This document shows, one piece after another, positions 6,326-10,357 of a stretch of DNA of 10,357 nucleotides. The DNA is from Pseudomonadota bacterium (GTDB lineage: Bacteria > Pseudomonadota > Gammaproteobacteria > Pseudomonadales > Pseudohongiellaceae): NCBI GenBank assembly GCA_022563075.1, contig JADFOC010000047.1, positions 1 through 10,357 of the forward strand, given 5' to 3'. The position numbers and the translations under genes were made by a program. The notes beneath the pieces were generated by a model. It worked only from the letters and a program-made list of their open reading frames with translations, was not told the origin of the DNA and did no database searches. The stretch's first letter is position 1. Each line of letters begins with the position of its first letter.

Positions 6326-6343
6326 TCGACCAACCCTGGTCGA
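6326..6343. promoter_or_regulatory. Operator-like inverted repeat TCGACCA-N4-TGGTCGA
   Basis: Perfect 7-base arms (6326-6332 and 6337-6343) around ACCC, in the gap between tesA and ybbA. A further TTCGAC at 6348-6353 repeats the left arm's TTCGAC (6325-6330) and pairs with GGTCGA. The repeat covers the place where a -35 element would lie for the TATAAT at 6354. No T-run follows on either strand, so a terminator is unlikely. A regulator-binding role is inference. Confidence 0.4.
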
Positions 6344-6353
6344 TGAATTCGAC

Positions 6354-6359
6354 TATAAT
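6354..6359 (+). promoter_or_regulatory. Perfect -10 hexamer TATAAT upstream of ybbA
   Basis: TATAAT lies 32 bases before the ybbA ATG, giving a predicted leader of about 26 bases. No TTGACA-like sequence sits 16-18 bases upstream; that place is taken by the inverted repeat at 6326-6343. This suggests a weak or activator-dependent promoter for the ybbA-ybbP operon. Confidence 0.45.
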
Positions 6360-6391
6360 GCCTGCTGTTTTTCCCGCGAGATGAGCGAGTA

Positions 6392-7081
6392 ATGATTCAA
6401 ACTGAAAATCTGGTAAAAAGTGTTGAGACTAGCGAAGGCATGTTGACCATATTAAACAATGTCAGCCTGAAGATCGCCAAGGCAGAGGCGGTAGCCATTG
6501 TGGGTGCTTCCGGTTCCGGAAAATCAACCCTGTTGGGATTAATGGCCGGTCTGGACAGCGCCAGCTCCGGGGATGTCATTCTAAACGGCCACAGCCTGGC
6601 CGCAATGGATGAGGAACAACGCGCCATCTTACGCGGGCAACTGGTGGGTTTCGTGTTTCAGTCATTTCAGTTATTGCCCAGTCTCACCGCATTGGAAAAT
6701 GTCATGTTGCCGATCGAATTAAAGGGTGACGCCGAGGCTAAATCGAAAGCGCAGCAACTGCTGGCCAGAGTTGGCCTGGACCAGCGTTGGCATCACTACC
6801 CCAACCAGCTATCCGGCGGCGAACAGCAGCGAGTGGCCATCGCCCGTGCTTTTGCCACGCAAGCGCAAATCCTGTTTGCGGACGAACCCACCGGGAATCT
6901 GGATACAGCCACTGGGGCCAAGGTCATCGAGTTGCTATTTGACCTGAATCGGGAATATGCCACCACCCTGGTACTGGTAACACACGATGAACACCTGGCG
7001 AAAAAATGTGGTCGTATCGTCAAACTGGTGGCCGGTGAGATCGTCAGCGATGAAATTAATAAGGAAGCAGTAAGTGCCTGA
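6392..7081 (+). CDS. ybbA: ABC transporter ATP-binding protein, YbbA (LolD-like)
   Basis: ATPase subunit of an inner-membrane ABC complex of the MacB/LolCDE (type VII) class. All nucleotide-binding motifs are intact: Walker A GASGSGKST (38-46), Q-loop Gln90 in FQSFQLLP, signature LSGGEQQ (140-146), Walker B ILFADEP with catalytic Glu165, D-loop GNLD, and H-loop His198 in VTHDE. The LLPSLTALENVMLP stretch after the Q-loop is typical of the LolD/MacB/FtsE group. Length (229) is normal and there is no membrane segment. The last eight bases overlap the start of the permease gene, so the two are translationally coupled and should act together. The divergent neighbour is tesA, as in E. coli, which separates this gene from lolD itself. 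Complexes of this class usually work as mechanotransmitters on periplasmic or lipid substrates; the substrate of YbbA-YbbP is not known from sequence. Confidence 0.95.
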   Translation: MIQTENLVKSVETSEGMLTILNNVSLKIAKAEAVAIVGASGSGKSTLLGLMAGLDSASSGDVILNGHSLAAMDEEQRAILRGQLVGFVFQSFQLLPSLTALENVMLPIELKGDAEAKSKAQQLLARVGLDQRWHHYPNQLSGGEQQRVAIARAFATQAQILFADEPTGNLDTATGAKVIELLFDLNREYATTLVLVTHDEHLAKKCGRIVKLVAGEIVSDEINKEAVSA

Positions 7082-9758
7082 AGTCGGTAATCAACCCCTG
7101 ACTGACAACAAGCCACTCGGCACCTTGTTGGGACTGGCGATGCGCCTGCTTTGGCGAGACTGGCAGGGAGGCGAGCTGAAGTTGTTATTCCTGGCGTTGG
7201 TGATGGCGGTCACCTCGGTGACGGGGATCGCCCTATTCACCGATCGATTGGAGAAAGCCTTATTGCTCGAATCGGCAAACATGCTGGCAGCGGATCGCGT
7301 GCTCGGTAGTGGCAGGCAACCTCCCGAAGCAATCTTGCTTGAAGCACAGTCACGGGGTCTGCGCACGGCGCGTACGCTCTCTTTCACTTCCATGGCATTT
7401 TCTGATTCTGGCAGTATGCTGGTTGCCGCCAAGGCGGTCAGCGATGCCTATCCTTTGCGTGGTGAGGTCATCATCACCGAGCAACCGTTTACCCGCGGGC
7501 AACCCGTTCGCAGCGGACCACCACCCGGCGAGGTATGGTTGGAATCGAGAGTATTGCCGGCGTTGGGCATTGCCGTCGGTGATCTGGTCTATGTAGGAGA
7601 GACAGCACTCACCGTCGGTAAGATCATCATCGCCGAACCCGATCGACAGGGAGGCGGCATGATAGACAATGCCGGGCCACGGTTGATGCTTAACATGGAA
7701 GATGTCTTGGCGACTAACGTGGTGCAACTCGGCAGTCGGGTCAGTTACCGTTATCTGTTCGCCAGCGATGACATGGAGCGTCTGGATTCGTTCGATCGGT
7801 GGCTACGGGAGGAGTATCCCGGGGTGTATCGACTCAGAGATGTACGCGACGAAAGCGAAGAGATCAGTGATGCGCTCAATAAAGCCGAAAGTTTCTTGCT
7901 GTTGGGCTCGCTGTTTGCGGTACTACTTTCCGGTATCGCCATCGCGCTCACCGCCAAGCGCTATAGCGAACGGCATTACGACTATGTGGCTATCTTGAAG
8001 ACCTTTGGTTGTACTTCGGCGCAGATATCCATCATTTACCTTTCGATTCAATTGGTATTAGCCACGATCGCGGTAGTGGTTGGCTGTGTTCTGGGTTGGT
8101 TGGTGCACCACGGTATTCTGCAAATGTTGCAATCGGTGATAACGGTGGATTTACCTGCCGCTGGCTATCAACCGTTTATTATTGGATCTTTAACGGCGTT
8201 TATATGTTTGCTTTCGTTTGCCTTGCCACCACTGCTGGCACTAAGAGCGACTCCACCTCTGAGAGTTTTGCGTAAGGATCTGAGTCAGCAGAAATTCAGT
8301 GCAAACCTACCGTATTTATTTGGGATACTTGGCACTATTTTTTTGATCCTCTGGTATAGCCAGGACCTGGTTCTCACTTCCGTGCTGGTGAGTTCGGTGG
8401 CGGCAATTGCATTATTACTTTCACTGATCTCCTATTTGCTGTTGCGTTCCAGCGGATCGGTGGGCATGAAAGCTGGCAGTGCCTGGAAGCTGGCGATGAC
8501 GGCGGCCAGGCGAAGACGCAAACAGAATGTGTTACAGGTGATGGTGTTTTCCGTCACCATCATGTCCTTACTTATCTTAACGCTGTTGCGCACCGATCTT
8601 ATCGATGATTGGCAGGCACAATTGCCGGAGAACACACCTAACCATTTTTTAATGAACATCACCCAGTCACAGATTCCCGGTATTGAGCGCTTTTTTGCAG
8701 AGCATGGCATTGTGGGTAACGCCTTTTATCCACTGATCAGTGCCCGGGTTACGGCGATCAATGGTGATCTTCCTAAGCCCAATGAGGATCAGCAGACAGA
8801 TGAAGCGCGCGGTACTCTGACTGAGGACGTGCAGCTTGCCGGTGGGCAGTTCGATGAGTTGTCCTCTGCCAGTAGTACCGAACAGGCAGGACAGCAAAGT
8901 AGTGAGGCGAGAGGCGGGCAAGGACAGGCTGAGAGACAAAACCGAGTACGCGGCCGCTTAGGCCGAAGACAGGTCACCTGGGCCGATGAATTGCCCGCCG
9001 ACAATCGTATCACCGCCGGCACCTGGTGGGCCGAAAATCCGGTGGCAGGCTACGTCTCAATCGAACAGGAGTACGCAGACTGGTTGGGTATTGAACTCGG
9101 CGATCAGGTGCAGTTTGAGGTCAATCAGCAGGTGATCAACGCCGAAGTCAGTAGCTTTCGAAGCGTAAGATGGGACAACATGCAGCCCAATTTCTTTATC
9201 ATATTTTCGCCGGGCACCATCGATCATCTAGGCGCGACCTTCCTTTCTACGGCGTTAATGGAGCGTGAGCAAAAGATATTGCTCAATGATCTGGTCCGGC
9301 TGTTTCCCACCATCGTCATCATTGAAATCGATGCACTAATCGAGCAGATTCAGACCATCATTGCGCAGGTAACCTCGGCTATCGAACTAATCTCGGTGCT
9401 GGTACTGGTCTGTGGCGGCTTGGTGTTGTTGTCCTGTGTCAATGCCACTCTGGATGAACGATTTCACGAAAACGCCATATTGCGAACATTGGGTGCTGGT
9501 AAGAAGCTAATCTTAACCAGCCTGTTAATCGAATTTGCCAGCATCGGCTTGGTCGCTGGATTCATCGCAACCCTGGGTGCAGAAGGTAGTTTGTACTATC
9601 TGCAGGAACAGGTATTCGAACAGGACTTTCATTTTCACTATTGGGTCTGGTTAGCGGGCCCGATTCTGGGCATGTTCGTCATCGCTGCATTGGGAGTAAA
9701 TTCAACCCGCCAGGTAGTCAACATCAGCCCGTTGAATGTATTGCGCAGGGTTGTCTAA
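7074..9758 (+). CDS. ybbP: ABC transporter permease, YbbP (FtsX/MacB-type, ten-helix)
   Basis: Inner-membrane permease pairing with the YbbA ATPase. The 894 residues hold about ten hydrophobic segments: one near the N terminus (LFLALVMAVTSVTGIALF), a large periplasmic part (about 60-265), three helices of the first FtsX domain (270-390), three in the middle (about 410-505), a second periplasmic part (510-775), and three at the C terminus. The C-terminal NATLDERFHENAILRTLGAGKK is the coupling-helix region typical of FtsX domains; the first copy reads KTFGCTSAQI. The start is GTG, behind AAGGAAG (7061-7067), overlapping ybbA by eight bases. E. coli YbbP is about 800 residues; the excess here is largely a polar, low-complexity insert at residues 565-633 (8766-8972), rich in Gln, Glu, Ser, Gly and Arg, within the second periplasmic part. 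No frameshift or truncation is seen. The gene converges on the fructosamine-kinase gene nine bases on. Confidence 0.93.
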   Translation: MPEVGNQPLTDNKPLGTLLGLAMRLLWRDWQGGELKLLFLALVMAVTSVTGIALFTDRLEKALLLESANMLAADRVLGSGRQPPEAILLEAQSRGLRTARTLSFTSMAFSDSGSMLVAAKAVSDAYPLRGEVIITEQPFTRGQPVRSGPPPGEVWLESRVLPALGIAVGDLVYVGETALTVGKIIIAEPDRQGGGMIDNAGPRLMLNMEDVLATNVVQLGSRVSYRYLFASDDMERLDSFDRWLREEYPGVYRLRDVRDESEEISDALNKAESFLLLGSLFAVLLSGIAIALTAKRYSERHYDYVAILKTFGCTSAQISIIYLSIQLVLATIAVVVGCVLGWLVHHGILQMLQSVITVDLPAAGYQPFIIGSLTAFICLLSFALPPLLALRATPPLRVLRKDLSQQKFSANLPYLFGILGTIFLILWYSQDLVLTSVLVSSVAAIALLLSLISYLLLRSSGSVGMKAGSAWKLAMTAARRRRKQNVLQVMVFSVTIMSLLILTLLRTDLIDDWQAQLPENTPNHFLMNITQSQIPGIERFFAEHGIVGNAFYPLISARVTAINGDLPKPNEDQQTDEARGTLTEDVQLAGGQFDELSSASSTEQAGQQSSEARGGQGQAERQNRVRGRLGRRQVTWADELPADNRITAGTWWAENPVAGYVSIEQEYADWLGIELGDQVQFEVNQQVINAEVSSFRSVRWDNMQPNFFIIFSPGTIDHLGATFLSTALMEREQKILLNDLVRLFPTIVIIEIDALIEQIQTIIAQVTSAIELISVLVLVCGGLVLLSCVNATLDERFHENAILRTLGAGKKLILTSLLIEFASIGLVAGFIATLGAEGSLYYLQEQVFEQDFHFHYWVWLAGPILGMFVIAALGVNSTRQVVNISPLNVLRRVV

Positions 9759-9767
9759 CATCCCTGT

Positions 9768-10357
9768 TCATGCGGCGTAGCGAGTGGTAACGCGGCGGAT
9801 CTGCGAGTGATAGCTACGGCCAAACAACAACAGATGATTTAGCAGGTGATACAAATTGTATAGCGGTGCTCGCTCTCGCCAATCTACGTCCATGTCGGAG
9901 TGCTCCGCATAGCTGGCATAAAAGTCGTGGTTGAGATCCCCAAACAGTTGCGTCATGGCCAACTCAGCTTCCGCCCATCCCCAATAGACAGCCGGGTCAA
10001 TCAAGGCCGGTTGGCCGTGTTCATCGCAATGAATATTACCCGACCAAAGATCACCATGAATAAGCACGGCGGCCTGTTTGGGTATCCATTTAGATAAGTT
10101 CAGGGCGATCGTTTCCAATGCGTTCAAATCATTGGTACTTAATAAATTTCGTTGAAAGGCTACGGCCGCCAGACTTAAAATTCTGTATTCGGCAAAGAAG
10201 TCGAAGCCATCGGCAGTGGGTGTATTTACTTGTGGTGTAGACCCGCAATAATTATCCACATAAAACCCAAACTGAGATTGTGGTGAGTTATGTATTTTCG
10301 CCAGTCCTGTGCCTAATTGCCTCCAGAAATCTTTGGCAGGTTCACTCTGGCCAAGGT
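9768..10357 (-). CDS. Fructosamine kinase family protein (partial, 5' end outside window)
   Basis: C-terminal part of an FN3K-family kinase (YniA-like in E. coli), related to aminoglycoside phosphotransferases. Members phosphorylate protein-bound sugar adducts or related ketoamines, leading to deglycation. The catalytic loop HGDLWSGN (10035-10058) and the metal-binding IDPAVYWGWAEAELAMTQLFG are both present, as is the C-terminal HLLNHLLLFGRSYHSQIRRV typical of the family. The frame stays open to the right edge of the window with recognisable family sequence: FWRQLGTGLAKIH, then FGFYVDNYCGSTPQ. The GTG at 10259 therefore lies inside the gene and is not a start. About 196 codons are seen; whole proteins have near 290, so roughly a third is missing. 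It converges on ybbP with nine bases between the stops, leaving no room for a separate terminator. The substrate is not provable from sequence. Confidence 0.92.
   Translation of the reverse strand, partial: LGQSEPAKDFWRQLGTGLAKIHNSPQSQFGFYVDNYCGSTPQVNTPTADGFDFFAEYRILSLAAVAFQRNLLSTNDLNALETIALNLSKWIPKQAAVLIHGDLWSGNIHCDEHGQPALIDPAVYWGWAEAELAMTQLFGDLNHDFYASYAEHSDMDVDWRERAPLYNLYHLLNHLLLFGRSYHSQIRRVTTRYAA

Noticed and set aside
6326..6343. The inverted repeat as a rho-independent terminator
   Set aside because: No T-run follows on either strand, and it lies between two divergent genes where no transcript needs ending.
10259..10261. GTG as start of a 163-residue fructosamine-kinase-like protein
   Set aside because: The frame continues upstream with family-typical sequence to the window edge, so this codon is internal.

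Overview
The window reads as a stretch of chromosome from a gammaproteobacterium. The main evidence is the tesA / ybbA / ybbP arrangement: a periplasmic thioesterase divergent from an ABC ATPase whose gene overlaps a large FtsX-type permease gene. This is the layout I know from Escherichia coli and relatives. The CobB-type sirtuin and YbfF-type esterase fit the same class. The genus cannot be fixed from the sequence. The content is mostly housekeeping. I see no CRISPR array, insertion sequence, phage gene, rRNA or tRNA, and no convincing new multi-gene system.

Layout. Bases 1-207 hold no supportable gene. A CobB sirtuin (minus strand, 208-942) diverges from a two-gene operon of a YbfF-like esterase and PdxJ (1092-2610). 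Next come a secreted protein of unknown function (2757-3443), a stretch holding a possible 46-residue membrane peptide (3548-3688), and an MFS transporter (to 5002) that has no ATG start. An acetyltransferase of the GNAT family (5166-5576) follows, behind a near-ideal CRP-type site and -10 element. Its 3' end overlaps that of the convergent tesA gene (5562-6221, minus). Divergent from tesA is the ybbA-ybbP operon (6392-9758). It converges, with a 9-base gap, on a fructosamine-kinase-family gene that runs off the right edge (9768-10357, minus).

How the genes relate. YbbA and YbbP should form one inner-membrane ABC complex of the LolCDE/MacB mechanistic class, and TesA acts in the periplasm next to it. 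The CobB sirtuin (lysine deacylation) and the fructosamine kinase (deglycation) are both protein-repair or modification-reversal enzymes but are not linked here. PdxJ makes pyridoxine 5'-phosphate. Its sequence is of the type I associate with Bacteroidetes rather than the usual gammaproteobacterial enzyme.

The points most worth a second look are the CRP-type class II promoter before the GNAT gene, the in-frame stop at the apparent start of the MFS gene and the small membrane ORF just before it, the divergent PdxJ, the low-complexity insert in YbbP, and inverted repeats in two divergent promoter regions.
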